Assembly (NCBI RefSeq): GCF_004210375.1
Contig: NC_134830.1
Span: 63,173,576 to 63,237,575 of the forward strand
Direction: 5' to 3'
DNA length: 64,000 bases
DNA from: Tachypleus tridentatus
Lineage: Eukaryota; Arthropoda; Merostomata; Xiphosura; Limulidae
Shown: in pieces, positions 35,621 to 48,266 of the stretch
Position numbering within the stretch: the first letter of the stretch is position 1
Layout: the number at the start of each line of letters is the position of its first letter
Program-made: the position numbers and the translations under genes
Notes under the pieces: model-generated
What the model saw: only the letters and a program-made list of their open reading frames with translations
Databases searched by the model: none
Told to the model about the DNA's origin: nothing

Positions 35621-37335
35621 ATTCTAGAAATTATGAAAAGGAATAAAAATATAACAACCCTATTTGGCAAAAGATATCATGAACACGTGATAGAAAACAA
35701 AAGAAAGAAGATGTACCCGAAGAATAAACAGTATAAAAAATTACATACCCACACATTATCAGAGACCACTCTGACAAAATAGAAATAGCACGTAAATAAC
35801 ATAAAGTCAGAACACTATTAACAAACTACAACACAATACAACAGCAGTTAATCCACAGAAAGCTTCCTGAAAGACGGATAGTAAACACACAACTCATATC
35901 ATGTCATGTTCATGTTAACTCTGAAATAAAAGGAACAAAAAAGTTAGATTCAGAGTTGTAATAGATATACAAGACTCCGTAATTTCCATCTAGTTACATT
36001 ATTTCATGATGCCACAGAAGACGGTCATACGGTAAAATAGAAAAATCCTAAAATGATGGGATATAAACTACATGCGATAAGGAAAAAATTAAAAACCTTC
36101 TACATAGCTGTGATTGATAACATTCGCAGGTAACCCTCGCATAAAATCCAGTAAAACCTCAGTTACCTTTCTGAAAACATTAAAATATTTAGTTGCATTA
36201 AGTTCAAATGAGAGTAACTCCAAACGAGTGAATTCTAGGACTTCCAGATTAACAGCCAAAACGCCAGTTAAAAAGCATCCAGTAATTAGTATCTAGTAAT
36301 AAAAATATTAATAATTACTTCATATTTATAGTTGAGTGACGAATTAACCATGGCAACAATTAAATCATCTGGCACAGATTGTCGGTGTTTACACGATGTC
36401 ATCTGATGAGTTATGTTTATATTTTATAAATCTGTCTCCAGGTTACGTACATTAGTCTTAAATATACAAACAATCAAATAATGAATGAATATGCGAAGTA
36501 ATGTAATAGAAGCTAAAACTTGCAGCTAAATGGTACACACATATAGACGTATAAACGTTGAAGTTTATCAGGTTCATTTATTGCAAATTATAAACTACAT
36601 ACATTAGATAATCAAGCTAACCTTTTCTATTTTACAACCGTATTTACCTCGCTCTGGTTTTATAGACGGGTTTAGGAAGTTTTATTGTTTATTATAGAAC
36701 TATACGTGAGAAGACAGTGCAGTTTCATTACATTATATCCTGTTTATTATATTTATATTCGTTCGTTGGTTGGTAGTTGAGTGTATTACCTAACTTAAAT
36801 TATAAAGTTGGAGAAGATATAAGATCTGTACATCACCCTTTTCGTACATTATATCTTAATAATTGGTATTATGCTATTACTACTATGCCTATAATCAGCC
36901 AATCATGGTGAATATTAGTTTAGCTTTGGCGGTAGTAGGTTTAAGAAACAAGGCCTTTCTCGCTTTTACTGTTTTTCTACAGCTGCTTCTACAGCAATTT
37001 ACTTGTGCAATTTGAAAGTTAACTAATGAAACAAGATATTATTCTCCAATCCCCTTTATATTTAAGTGCTGTTTTCATAGTTACCTTCCTCGTGATTATA
37101 TCCTTCTTAGTTATCCTGAAACTGGAATTATTTGCTTCCAATATTTTTGTATAGTTGACTAAACTACATATGTGTATATTAGTGTTAGTGCTAAGGAAAG
37201 CTTGGAATTATACGAATTTCATAACATGAATCACGCAATATAATTTTTTGTATGATATTTCTAATTATCTAAAAAGCTTTACATCGAAACTTAATTTAAA
37301 TTTTACAACTAATGTTGTTATTCAAAACACGCGTT

Positions 37336-37437
37336 TGGCTGTTTAGAATTAAGCACAAAGCTACACATTGGGCTGTCTATGCTCTGCCCAACCGGTTATT
37401 CAAGTGTGATTCCTCAGACATACTGCTGTGCCACTGG
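37336..37437 (-). repeat. Short SINE (family B1)
   Basis: agaattaagcacaaagctac, gggctgtctatgctctgcc and gctgtgccactgg. Confidence 0.75.
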
Positions 37438-37559
37438 ATAGTTAAAAAAGAAATGAGAAAGTTTTAAGTAATATAAAATTGAGGATAACTTTTGTGCATT
37501 AATGTGGTTTAGTCATTATTGTTTTTTTGGAAAACGAGAATAATTATTTACCCTACTTA

Positions 37560-37685
37560 CCCCGCCCCCTTTGGATTAGTGGTAAATTTACTGACTCTCA
37601 ACGCTAAAATTTAGGACTCGACTTGCCTTTATAGACAGAAATCATTTAGTCCATTATTTGGCTTTGAGCTAAAGAAAAAAACAAA
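37560..37685 (+). repeat. Short SINE (family B), diverged
   Basis: Weak match: ttggattagtggtaaattta, ctctcaacgctaaaattta and a poor tail. Confidence 0.45.
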
Positions 37686-37768
37686 TATAATCTATTTGTA
37701 TATTCCAAATTAGCTTCAGTATAGACACATTTAACTTTTTAGTATACATCAAGTTACCAGCATCTCGG

Positions 37769-38040
37769 CTTGACATGGCCAGGTGGGTTAAGGCGTTCGA
37801 CTCGTAATATGAGGGTCACGGGTTCGAATCCCCGTCGCACTAAACATGCTCGCCCTTTCAGCCGTGGGGGCGTTATAATGTACGGTCAATCCCACTATTC
37901 GTTGGTAAAAGTGTAGCCCAAGAGTTAGCGGTGGGTGGTGATGACTAGCTGCCTTCCCTCTAGTCTTACACTGCTAAATTAGGGACGGCGAGCAGAGATA
38001 GCTTTGGAGCAGCTTTGCGCAAAATTCAAAAACAAACAAA
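37769..38040 (+). repeat. Long SINE (family A)
   Basis: Near-consensus body and head (gacatggccaggtgggttaa, gggttcgaatccccgtcg). Confidence 0.92.
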
Positions 38041-38712
38041 CTATATATAATAAACAAATGGCATGTTTTCACGAATATACTGTAAACTATTATTAACCCT
38101 AACAGTCTTTAAAGTTATCTTGCGATATAGCTCAATACATAGTAAAAAATAAAGGTTAAAATTATAATTGTTTTTAATCAATGTATTAAAAACAAAAATC
38201 ACTAAACAAGTGATGGATGACCATAATGGCTTGTAAGTCATTATGTCTGTCATAGAAAACAATAATTGAGGTGGTTTCTGTCGCCTTCCTCATCGGATGC
38301 TGTTATATTGTTTGTATTACCTAGATAAACAAAGAAAATGAGTATACTGTTGCAGCAACTGGGCACAGACTCGAACCCTTAGGTTGAAAATCTGGTAATT
38401 TGGCCACAAAGTTTGTCTGGTTTAATCAAAATATTTACTTTCTTAAATAGTGTTTCACTGCTAAAGGATACTCAAAACGCCCTCTAGTATAAAAGTTAAT
38501 ATGAACATGTAAAGAATAACAGATGGTTACAAATTTTGTTTTAAGAGGTTCGGCCTTCCAAAAGTAAATGGTCTGTATAGTCATTTATTAGGCTAATGTA
38601 AGGAATTTTTAAAAAAACTTGCAAGATATTTCTTTTGATCGCTTCGTAAGAAATAACTGGACTATTGAAATTCATAAATATTGCAATAAGATAATTCAAG
38701 AAACTTTCTTAC

Positions 38713-38784
38713 AGATTTTTTAATGCTCTGAGTCCAACGAAGACTCGACTTTCCATCGTTGCTATTCTATTGTGAGTCAGATCT
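38713..38784 (-). CDS. Receptor exon I: leucine-rich repeat 5
   Basis: A 72-nt exon encoding the last LRR (residues 258-280; LDLTHNRIATMESRVFVGL). Acceptor ctctttcag, donor CT|GTAAGA, phase 2-2. It runs straight into the hinge exon (CT+G, Leu), so the LRR solenoid is followed directly by the DTDEFRFCC hinge, as in relaxin-type receptors. Confidence 0.9.
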
Positions 38785-41700
38785 CTGAAAGAGAAAAAAA
38801 ATACGTTGTCTTAGATGCTATAGTGTAACAATAGTACAATAAGCCCAATGTATATTTAGCTGTTCATGTAAATAATTATTGTTTACTAACCTACTTGTTT
38901 AGTGTATCTATGTATGGTTCAAACTACATTTGATTAATTTTTCACAATATATTTACATTGTTTTACAATATTAATTTCAATATTTGCATTTGCGAAATAA
39001 ATAAGAAACAGAAACCGATAAATAAGTAAAGATTGGTAGAGGTATACCTCAGTGAGAAAAAGATAAACTGTCTATGCAACGAAAGTACAAGAAAAGTTTG
39101 AAAAGGACTCACAAAGAAATTAGTTGTTCCAATCCATTAAAAACTCCATTGACCAAACTCACCAAGTTATTGGAAGACAAATCTCTGTATAAAAATAAGA
39201 TGTTTTATGTTCAAGTCAAAACTAATCCTTTAATTCAGTTAAGCTTTTATAGTATTTATACGTTAACTAAACTTGATTTATATTCATCAGATGAAGGCTT
39301 ATATATCACTTTTTATCTTTTTCTTCATTTGAAACTGTTCTTCTCTTTTTTAAGAGGTGAAAAAGACATTAAATACGTAAGAGTAGAAGTATTTTGGACA
39401 CCCTGTGAAACTTACAGATGAAGAAGTGACCTGAGTCCAAGAAAAGCGTTACGGGATATATTCATTAACATCTGGTGACTCAAATCCCTAGAAATAATCA
39501 TAATAGTAACTTAGTAAAGTATAGAATTCTTTCATGGCGATCACAAATATTTTAATATAGACTATTTGAAAGACATCATCTTTAAATATGGTTTACCACC
39601 TTAAATGGTTCAGCGCAAAGTCTGAAGGCTTTTCACACTAAAACACGTAAACTTGTGATTAACTACTAAAACAAAAAACAAACACACAATTTACATATTT
39701 ACATCAAGTCTGAAACACTGGTCTTAGACACTAAAGTCACTTTAGCAAAAAAAAAAAAAAAAGAAAACTAAAGTAGTTTGCTTATTAGTTTTATTTTTAC
39801 TTTTTACTGTGTATTTTTCCAGGTCAGTCAGCAATTCTAACGTTATTGTTGCTCGACGATCTGAAAGTTTTCCACAAAATCATTAAGGAATCTACCGCAA
39901 TTATTTTGATACAAGTAAAAGCCACTGGAGACTTTTAACATCTAGTAACCATTTTGCAATTAACAAAACTTTCATCCAATAAGGTGCATGGGTGTTGAGG
40001 AAACTTCCAGATGTTTTCCATATTTTTTCAAGATAATTCCAATGCAATTAGGTAGACATTAAGACTTATAAAAATTAAATGAATAAGTTTATTTAGAATT
40101 TTATTTAAAGAAAAAACAGCCGTGACTCACAATTTTTTGGGACATTCTTAACTGGCCTTTGATTTTTTTATTAGTTATTATTATTATGAAGGATCCAAAG
40201 CATATATCAACATTTCAAAAGTTTTGTTGCTTTCTTGTGAATAATTAGAAGCAATTCAAAAATTAGTGGATATAAAAACATATATATACACAGCCACTAC
40301 TGAAAATTACCTTGTATACAGCGATAATGATGTTTAAAAAATTGCATCTGAAAAATTACTTGTCCAACTGAAGATACCAGCAGCATTTTCAGAATTATAA
40401 AAATTTTTTATTCAGAAACGTTTGAATGTGGCATAGAGTGGTTTAAAAAGGGTCACGTAGATGATTAACACCCTTTCTATCATTTACAATCAAGATATCA
40501 AGTTCAGCTCTTATTGAAACGTCTGCAACTGTAATAGGTTATTAAGTTTAACTCTAAATAAAACGATTCGAGTTTAATATCCTCAGAACTATGTTCATTA
40601 TATCTCTTATATAATAGTGATGTTAAGGAATTTTCAGATTTCTTATACTAATCTGTAGACATTTCATCTGAGAAACCGGAAAGCTAATAGTTTTTTGTTG
40701 TAATATTTGCTATTTTTCTGAATGAAAGGTTTGTGATTCTGTCTTCTATTAAAGCATCAATTTGAAGTCTTTTAACGGACATTTCTTGGGAGAAGATGAC
40801 AGAATTTCTGGAGTTGTCATATTTGTCAAGATAATAGTGGGCCCAAAGGATGTTTACCATACATGTTTCACCATCATTGGCCCTATTAAAACCCAATTTA
40901 CAGAATGGTGTACCATTTACCATTCTTACTGGCATGCCCGTGCTGGAATGGCGAGATTTGATAGTATTATAGTTATTTTTCATACTGTAGTCTGTGACTT
41001 GTCATATTTTCAAGCAGCACGTCTCTAAAAGGCACTTCTCAGTATGGCTTTGGATATCCTGACAAACTACTGCTACTGTTTCACTAATACAAATGACTAT
41101 CCAAAACAAATAATATCTCTTCATAAATACAGATGTCTCGAACCAACGAATTAATGTTTTTGGCATTTTAGGACCATTTTAAGGAGCAAACTTTTGTCTA
41201 TTTTGTCAGTGGAACTGCTTTTTGGCCGAAGAAAAACTGCCATTATTATTACTACGCAGTCGAACAACAGTTGCACGATCCTACACATTGGCATACGTTG
41301 TATTTCAATCACACTTTTCGTATTGTTGAAGGAGAAAATAAGAAATAAATATAATAAAGGCTATTTTGTGTGAAATCAATGCAGAGATTCTATAACATGG
41401 TTTTGAAACATCTTATAACACTTCAAAACCTTCCAAAATATAACGTATGATTCTAAATGTGCTTCTGATTACATTTTGTTCCCTCAGCTACAAGAAGTAC
41501 TCTTAAGACATGATCACTTAATTACGAGATTTTCCTTATAATTATCCCTTAAATATTCACGGTCATATTACAGCAAAACAAAGAGCAATAACTATGCAAT
41601 TCGGAGCAAAATAAGAAAAACAGTTTCAGTTTTTAGCTATAAAACAATTGATTCAGGCATTAATGTGGAGTTACTTCCACCATTTTTAGGTTATTACACT

Positions 41701-41794
41701 TTATCCTCAAATAAGGTAAAACATGAACGTTCTAAAAATATTTTCTTAATACGAACAAAAATAAGTAGTACAATAAAAATGTTCTCAAACTTAC
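38785..41794 (-). other. Intron between receptor exons H and I
   Basis: 3,010 nt without a recognisable repeat. Overlapping opposite-strand open frames at 40,684-41,028 have no family resemblance that I can name. Confidence 0.7.
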
Positions 41795-41866
41795 AATGTT
41801 TTTAACGAAAGTAGTCCACTAAAAGCTTGCGGATGAATTTCTCCAATGACATTTCTTTTCAAGTTA
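41795..41866 (-). CDS. Receptor exon H: leucine-rich repeat 4
   Basis: A 72-nt exon encoding one LRR (residues 234-256; LNLKRNVIGEIHPQAFSGL). Acceptor ttttttcatag, donor TT|GTAAGT, phase 2-2. TT+A from the next exon gives Leu. Confidence 0.9.
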
Positions 41867-42282
41867 CTATGAAAAAACATAAGCCATTCACGTTATTTAG
41901 GTATCGTGTTCAGTTATCCACAGGCTAATAAATGTGTCACAAAACATCATCTGTGTGAAACCAGATGAGTGCTATTTTATTTTCCAAATTCATTTATGAA
42001 ACTGATGTGACAGAAAGAGCTTTCCCCTGTGACTAAGAGATACGCTTGAGTGCTTAAACGCCTCAAATTTGTAGTTTAACTCCTGCAGCTGACACAGCGC
42101 AGATAACATACTGATTTACTTTGCTGTTTATCGTTTAAATCAGCAATATAAACTTAAACGAGTAGTTATTAATTCGCTTTCATAAACATATTTGTAAAAG
42201 TTTTACTTCTTCGTTTGTTCTTCTCACTATTAAGTCGTTCGGTTTTACAACTTTTGTAATAACTTCGATTTTGCAATTAGGA

Positions 42283-42404
42283 GTGTATATGTTTTTCTTT
42301 TAGCAAAGCAACGTCGAGCCATCTGCTGTATCCACCGAGGAGAATCGAATCCCTGATTTTAGCGTTGTAACTTCATAGAATTATAGCTGTACCAGCGAGG
42401 GACT
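42283..42404 (-). repeat. Short SINE (family B2)
   Basis: Reverse copy: cttttagcaaagcaacgtcg, gaatcgaatccctgatttta, gctgtaccagcgaggga. Confidence 0.8.
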
Positions 42405-42526
42405 GTATTTAGGAAATATCGTTTACTATACTGCAACCATGTTTCTAAACTTATAGACCATCTAAAATTTTGTTATCATTATTTCTGTATTGTTACAATG
42501 TTAGAGCGTATTTTTTAAACAGTAGA

Positions 42527-42619
42527 GCCACATCGGGTTATCTACTGTGTCTACCGAGAGAAATCGAGCTCCTGATTTTACCGTTGTAAATCCATACACT
42601 TCCCGTTGTCCCAGAGTGA
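42527..42619 (-). repeat. Short SINE (family B2), diverged
   Basis: gccacatcgggttatctact, gaaatcgagctcctgatttt and a degraded head. Confidence 0.7.
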
Positions 42620-42800
42620 AAAGGCACACATTTCAAATATGATTCTCTGTGCAAACAAATACTCAGATTGCAATAAAATATTCTGCGTATGGAAGTTATA
42701 TTTCCTAGTAAGTAAAACATTTTATGTTTATGGATGTTATGAAACATTACAAATAAAAGTTTAGTTTATGATATCATATTTTACATACAATACATTTGTT

Positions 42801-42920
42801 CTCCCGCTAGTACAGAGGTAAGTCTCCGGATTTACAACGCTAAACCAAGGGTTCAATTCCCGTTGTTGGGCTCAGCAGATAGCCCTATGTGACTTTGCTA
42901 TAAGAAAACACACACTCACA
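42801..42920 (+). repeat. Short SINE (family B2)
   Basis: ctcccgctagtacagaggta, ggttcaattcccgttg, gctataagaaaacacaca. The third B2 copy within 650 bp. Confidence 0.88.
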
Positions 42921-43749
42921 TCCAATACATTTAATAAGGTTGGGAAACTTACACCTAGTAAGAATGAATTACATTTTACTGCTTTATCAAGAGAATATCA
43001 CGTAATTTTCTGGTGACTTTACGTTTTGGTGATTACTCAGTTTCGGTTATTGTTTGATTGGCAGAGATATTTAGTACATGCAACTAAAACAGTTAGAAGG
43101 AAGAAGGTATATATCCTGTATTATCAAACAAAAATGAATGAAACCCCAGAGCTTTCCACAATCGGTCCTCCCTTAAAACGTACTGTTGGTGTGAACATGC
43201 TTTGAAGTCACTATGAGAAAAATCTTTACACTAAATAGTAAAAAATTGTCATTGGTCACTGTTCAAATCTTCACCTTATGTAACCGTACGACATTTTTTT
43301 TCTGTTAGTGACTATAAAACATGTTCACGTCAACATGTTTGATGCTTTTCACCATGATTATAGGTTCAGCTTATCTCTCTCTTTGATTAACTTGTATTCA
43401 AGGACAATGATGAGGAGTGAAATTCTCCTAAATTTGTATTACCTAGTAACACACATTGAATTGTCGCCGAGAGCATTATAAGTGACCTCAACGTCATTTG
43501 CGACCTATGTTCAATGCGACCAAAGACAGGCGAGTATGAATGAACGTATAAGAAAACCACAAACAATACAATATGCATTACTTAGAGCAACCTATTAAGT
43601 AAAAAAATCCAGATTATTAGAATATTTACAAAAATGTATTTAAAAACATTGGTGTGAAGATAACTTATTATGTGAATTAGACCACTATTGCATATATGAT
43701 AAAATTAGCCCTAAGCGCCTCTCAACAATTAACTTCTATCATAGAAATA

Positions 43750-44322
43750 AACTAGCAAAAGTCTTCGATAGCCGCGGCACTTGAGATTCTTTTTAGCAGT
43801 ATTGGGTTAAATTAACCTTCGAGATCACACTTTTTTCATGTTATTAGTTATGACAGCAGTACCAAGCATGGGGCATGTGTATACTTGATTCGATTTTATT
43901 ATTCATTAGAACCTCTACCAGGTTTGGTTTGTCTTGAATTTCGCGCAAGGCTACTCGAGGGCTATTTGCGCTAGCCGTCCCTAATTTAGCAGTGTAAGTA
44001 AGACTAGAAGGAAGACAGCTAGTCATCACCACCCATCTCCAACTCTTGGGCTACTCTTTTATCAACGAATAGTGGGATTGACAGTTACATTATAACGCTC
44101 CCACGGCCGTAAGGGCGAGCACGTTTGGTGTGATGGGAACTCGAACTCGCGACCCTCGGATTACGAGTCGAGTGCCTTAACCACCTGGCCATGCCGAGCA
44201 TTAGGAAGGATTAAATTAGATTAATCTATATCTTGGGCATGATCAAATGGTTTGATCTTTTCAGTCATAAACTGTAAATAGATCTCCAATCGTCCAAGAA
44301 ATGACGGAGTTCTGAGCCAATT
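43750..44322 (+). repeat. Unclassified old repeat, copy 2, split by a SINE
   Basis: Matches 20,590-20,942 in two blocks: 43,750-43,920 (gcggcacttgagattctttt, then ttcgattttattattcat) and 44,202-44,322 (agatctccaatcgtccaaga). The long SINE at 43,921-44,201 sits between the blocks. Confidence 0.7.
43921..44201 (-). repeat. Long SINE (family A) inserted in an older repeat
   Basis: Reverse full-length copy from gtcttgaatttcgcgcaagg to ccacctggccatgccgagc. It interrupts the old repeat at 43,750-44,322. Confidence 0.9.
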
Positions 44323-45524
44323 AATTTTACTTGAAAATTTCAGAACCATTTTACGAACTGTTACGCAGCTGCTAAAAATATATTAAAGCCACTTCTAACC
44401 TTAATTTATATTAACTGAAAATAGTATTTTATGTGCAAGGCTCTCGCAGTAATTAAATTGATAAGAAATATGTGAAACACAAGGGGAAATTTTCGCGATG
44501 TGCATGTGACTTTGGGACAATAACGATCAAAGAGAAAATCATATCGTAAAGTTCCTTGATTACTGTACATGAATTGGGCTTTGAAAGTGATTAGAGTACA
44601 CAGCATACCTCTGATTCTTATCCTCACGCTGTAATTGAAAGAATATTCTACAAATGTAAGCTAACAAATACAGGGAGGGGAAAAGTTCGAGTCAATCTGA
44701 CCCTCACAGGTCCACCAGGAGAATCTTAAACCATTAAAGAAGGAATGCTTTCGATGGGAGGACTTACTGCGAAATGATAGGTTTACGATATATTGGGTCT
44801 TATGATACAGTCTTTAACATACGTAATCGGGATAGATTTTGCGTTGGTGTTAAAAAATATATGGTGTTATGCTCGAACTTTGTAATAAACCATTTTGAAT
44901 AGGAAATCATTACGATCATAGAATGTGTAATGAAGTCCCGCACAGCGACGTTACAGCTTTCTTGAATGCTATTTATTAAGCAAAGTCGGAAAGTTTAGAT
45001 TTAAGTTTTAAGAAATGAAACAGGATCCCATATAACGCCATCCGCTGACTTGTCAGAAGTATGCCGCGTTGATGAAGTGACAGAACCATTGCTGTCACTG
45101 TATATTTTGTAAAATGTTAGTCTTTCAGAACAGATAATGGTACTTTTCCGCTATACAATAAATATCATAAGTGCTATAAACAATAAATTATATAATAACG
45201 AGCATATATATATTATACTATGTAAATTGTATAATAAGTGCCGAAAAATAAATTTCAAAAACTATATTAATAAGCATTGTATTCATATAGTGAAAACTTA
45301 TCATTTGCAGGGGTTTAACAGAAAAGACTCCAACTCTAATCCGTTTGAGCTTGACACGTAATAATAATTCATTTAATAAATGGTGTCCCAACAATGCTAT
45401 TCAGTTTCAGTTCTATTGTTCATTTGATTGGAGAAAACTTTACAACAGAGTTTTGGAGCATTTAGTTTTTTGAAGTAATTTTATACACACAACTCAGTAT
45501 TCCCAATGAACATTCACGGTATTC

Positions 45525-45800
45525 TTCACCACCATGGCCAGGTGGGTTAAGGCGTTCGACTCGTAATCTGAGGGTCACGGGTTCGAATCCTCGTTGCACC
45601 AAACGTGTTCGCTCTTTCAGCTGTGGGGCGTTAATAGTGACGGTCAATCCCACTATTCGTTAATAAAAGAGTAGCCCAAGAGTTGGCGGTGGGTGGTAAT
45701 GACTAGCTGTCTTCCATCTAGTCTTACATTGCTAAATTAGGGAAGGCTAGTGCAGATAGCCCTCGTGTAGCATTGCAGGAAATTCAAAACAAACAATCAA
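45525..45800 (+). repeat. Long SINE (family A)
   Basis: Full-length, with ccatggccaggtgggttaag head and aaacaaacaa tail. Confidence 0.9.
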
Positions 45801-45869
45801 TATATAGAAATATGCAGATACAATAGTAACAATGGAGAGTTGCTTGAAATGTAAGATTTTTCTCGTTGA

Positions 45870-45954
45870 CTAGGCTAGAATCAGGAATTCGTTTCCCCTC
45901 GGTGGACTCAGCATATAGCCCAATGTGGCTTTGCTATAAGAAAACACACACTCG
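45870..45954 (+). repeat. Short SINE (family B2), 5' truncated
   Basis: From aggctagaatcaggaattcg to gctataagaaaacacacac. Confidence 0.8.
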
Positions 45955-46065
45955 TTGACTAGAAAATTGTATACAACAAAAATTTTAATGACACAATTCT
46001 CCTTAGCTTACAATACGGTTAAGTACTTTTTAGCTCATAGAAACGCTAGTCAAATGTTTACTCAC

Positions 46066-46137
46066 AGTGAGCGGAGTTGTCCTAGTCCTTGAAAAGTATT
46101 TGGAGCTAATGATGTCAATAGGTTTTCGTCCAGATAC
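46066..46137 (-). CDS. Receptor exon G: leucine-rich repeat 3
   Basis: A 72-nt exon encoding one LRR (residues 210-232; LYLDENLLTSLAPNTFQGL). Acceptor cgtcgttag, donor CT|GTGAGT, phase 2-2. It is separated from LRR2 by a 545-nt intron. Together they look like products of ancient exon duplication, which is usual for LGR ectodomains. Confidence 0.9.
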
Positions 46138-46682
46138 CTAACGACGTAGAGACAACGAATATACAAAAAACACTTGAACAAGGCATAAAAAGCTTTATCT
46201 TTTAAACTAACTCTCCCTCTTGTCTTACAACCTCAGCTTCCTTTTTGTGCTTCAGTTATTCTTTAGTTTGAGCAAGATAAATCCTACTTATAGCTGTCGT
46301 TCAAGTTGATGTTTCAAATTACACGTAGATCTTCAACACGTGAGCGACTGTAAAGATTTAGCATCTTTCTACGTATCCTCAATACACCTACAAACACGTT
46401 TTGTACCTAGCAAGAAAGAGCTCCAGAAACATGTCCTGTTTCTAAAAAATTTTACGTTATTAAATTACATTAGAATTTGAAAATGGATAAATAAATTATT
46501 TGCAATTCAGAACTACCATTCAGTCTTCGTTTTATAAATATATGTATATATTCACTTGCGAAATAATGCAGTATAAATATCCCTACATAGTTGCAAATAT
46601 AACTCTAACTTTCGCTAGTATAAAAACCTATATGTTGAATATGAACTAACAGATCGATCGATAGAATGTAAGCCTTACGTAC

Positions 46683-46754
46683 AATATCTTTAGTCGCCAT
46701 AAGTTACGAAAAGTCCTTGACGAGAGATTTGTTATTCCGTTTCTTCCAAGATCT
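46683..46754 (-). CDS. Receptor exon F: leucine-rich repeat 2
   Basis: A 72-nt exon encoding one LRR (residues 186-208; LDLGRNGITNLSSRTF), with TFRNLWRLKIL at its end. Acceptor cttttcag, donor TT|GTACGT, phase 2-2. The split codon TT+G with the next exon still reads Leu, which it would not with a pyrimidine, so the junction is well supported. Confidence 0.9.
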
Positions 46755-46823
46755 CTGAAAAGAAAAAAAACACTTAGTTATTGTTTTGACTAATAAAGTA
46801 AAAACTTTTATCTTGTTTATATG

Positions 46824-47003
46824 TAAAAACGGCTGGTATGGGTTGAGAAAGTTTTTTATGTAGAGGAACGAACAACGTTTCGACCTTCTTCGGTCATCGT
46901 CAGGTTCACAGGTTGATTCGCTCCTCTACATAAAACATCTTCTTTGCCCATACCAGCCGTGTCTACATATATATTTTTCTCTACAAGTGGGTTTTCTCGT
47001 CAT
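46824..47003. repeat. Long imperfect palindrome with hammerhead-like core
   Basis: The outer arms aaaacggctggtatggg and cccataccagccgt are complementary, as are the inner arms tatgtagaggaacgaa and ttcgctcctctacata. The centre (minus strand) reads CTGACGATGACC...GGTCGAAACG. A diverged relative of the centre is at 12,286-12,360. Such units occur in many animal genomes as short mobile or Penelope-associated repeats (inference). It lies in the intron upstream of LRR exon F. Confidence 0.75.
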
Positions 47004-47028
47004 CACGGATTTTATCTTGTTTGTTTAT

Positions 47029-47280
47029 TTCAGAGTTTTTGTGTTAAGATATATAGAGGGCTATATTTGTCCACAGCCGACCCTAATTTATGAATAATAG
47101 ACTAGAGAGAAGCCAGCTACCTAGCAACAACCACGGCTAATCCTTGGACTACTCTTATCTGACCGAATAATAGGATTTGATTGTCACTCTTTCAACACAC
47201 ACATGGCCTCAAAGCTGGTCCACCTAAATTACCGAAGACTCAACCCAAAGGTGCAACAGTTGATGATCTAAATAGTTCCT
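47029..47280 (-). repeat. Diverged SINE (family C-like)
   Basis: gttaagatatatagagggct, ccacggctaatccttggact and gattgtcactctttcaacac; relative of the 3.9 and 21.9 kb copies. Confidence 0.5.
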
Positions 47281-48014
47281 GTCAGTTGTGAACACTTGAC
47301 TTCCTTAAAGACTACAAAGAAAGAAGATTCACGACAAGTTGTTAACTACCACGACTTATCAGTGTAAAAGAAGTAATAAAATAGATAGTATGTTTCACTG
47401 CACAACAACCTTTTCACTTGCAAATTGAACAAAGGACTATAAACTGATATCAGAACTTTTATGTCGACATGAAACATCAACAGATTACCTGATGGCGTTT
47501 AAACAGTCAAAAGAATTAACGTACCACTTAAAAATGAACCAAATAATTAATACGGAAGGGCTGGAATTGACCTAGTGGTTAGCGTGTAGGGTTAACTAAA
47601 AAACATAAGGGTTAGTATGACCGAAGCTGTTCTAAACAAACTTGAGAACTCACACCGCTCCTGTAAGGCCTACGATACCAGCAGTATGGCAGTGGGGGCT
47701 TGGCAATAGAAAAAAATTATGTAGAAATTTTTAAGTTTGTTTTTTTTTCGGTCCACGAAAACGTACACTTTGGATCTCATGTACTCTGCAATCAACGGTT
47801 TCACCGAAATAGTGATGTTGTTTTTGATCCGATATAAAACATATAACATATAAATCTGTTTGAATGAAAGTTTTATATGTTTGCTAATTAACTGTCAGAC
47901 TGTTGAGCTGTGCTGATAAGAATGTAGAATTACTGCGTGTACTCAGACACCTGGGAAGAGACCTACAACGTTCTATTTTTCATTGCAAGTAGCAGTGTAT
48001 TAAATCAACAGCAA

Positions 48015-48134
48015 TGTGTGTTTTTCTTATAACAAAGCCATATCGGGCTATCTGCTGAGCCTACCGAGAGGAATCGAACTCCTCATTTTAGCGTTATAAA
48101 TCCGAAGACATAGCGCTGTGCTAGCGAGGGGGGC
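48015..48134 (-). repeat. Short SINE (family B2)
   Basis: gtgtgtttttcttataacaa, gaggaatcgaactcctcatt, gctgtgctagcgagggg. Confidence 0.88.
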
Positions 48135-48266
48135 ATCAACAGCAGCAGAAAGCAGCTTGCTATTAAAGATTTCTAAACATCTCAAGATATTTTGCAACTG
48201 CAAGTAGTAGGATTGAAAATCACGAAAAGGCATTTGTAAATAAAAAAGGGCATGCAGAAGAAATTG

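Larger units (their letters stand above)
33182..38712 (-). other. Intron between receptor exons I and J
   Basis: 5,531 nt. It contains the 52-bp tandem repeat, LINE and Penelope-like relics and three SINEs. Nothing recognised in 35.7-37.3 kb. Confidence 0.8.
41867..46065 (-). other. Intron between receptor exons G and H
   Basis: 4,199 nt with B2 SINEs, the split old repeat and family A copies. Nothing recognised in 42.95-43.7 and 44.35-45.5 kb. Confidence 0.7.

Noticed and set aside
40684..41028. Overlapping opposite-strand open frames of 99 and 88 codons
   Set aside because: No recognised motif, no splice or start context, and both strands are open by chance over the same stretch. A decayed transposon is possible but I cannot name one.
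46824..47003. Functional hammerhead ribozyme
   Set aside because: Two conserved core strands and stem II are visible, but I could not place the third strand with a cleavage triplet. Kept only as a question under findings.
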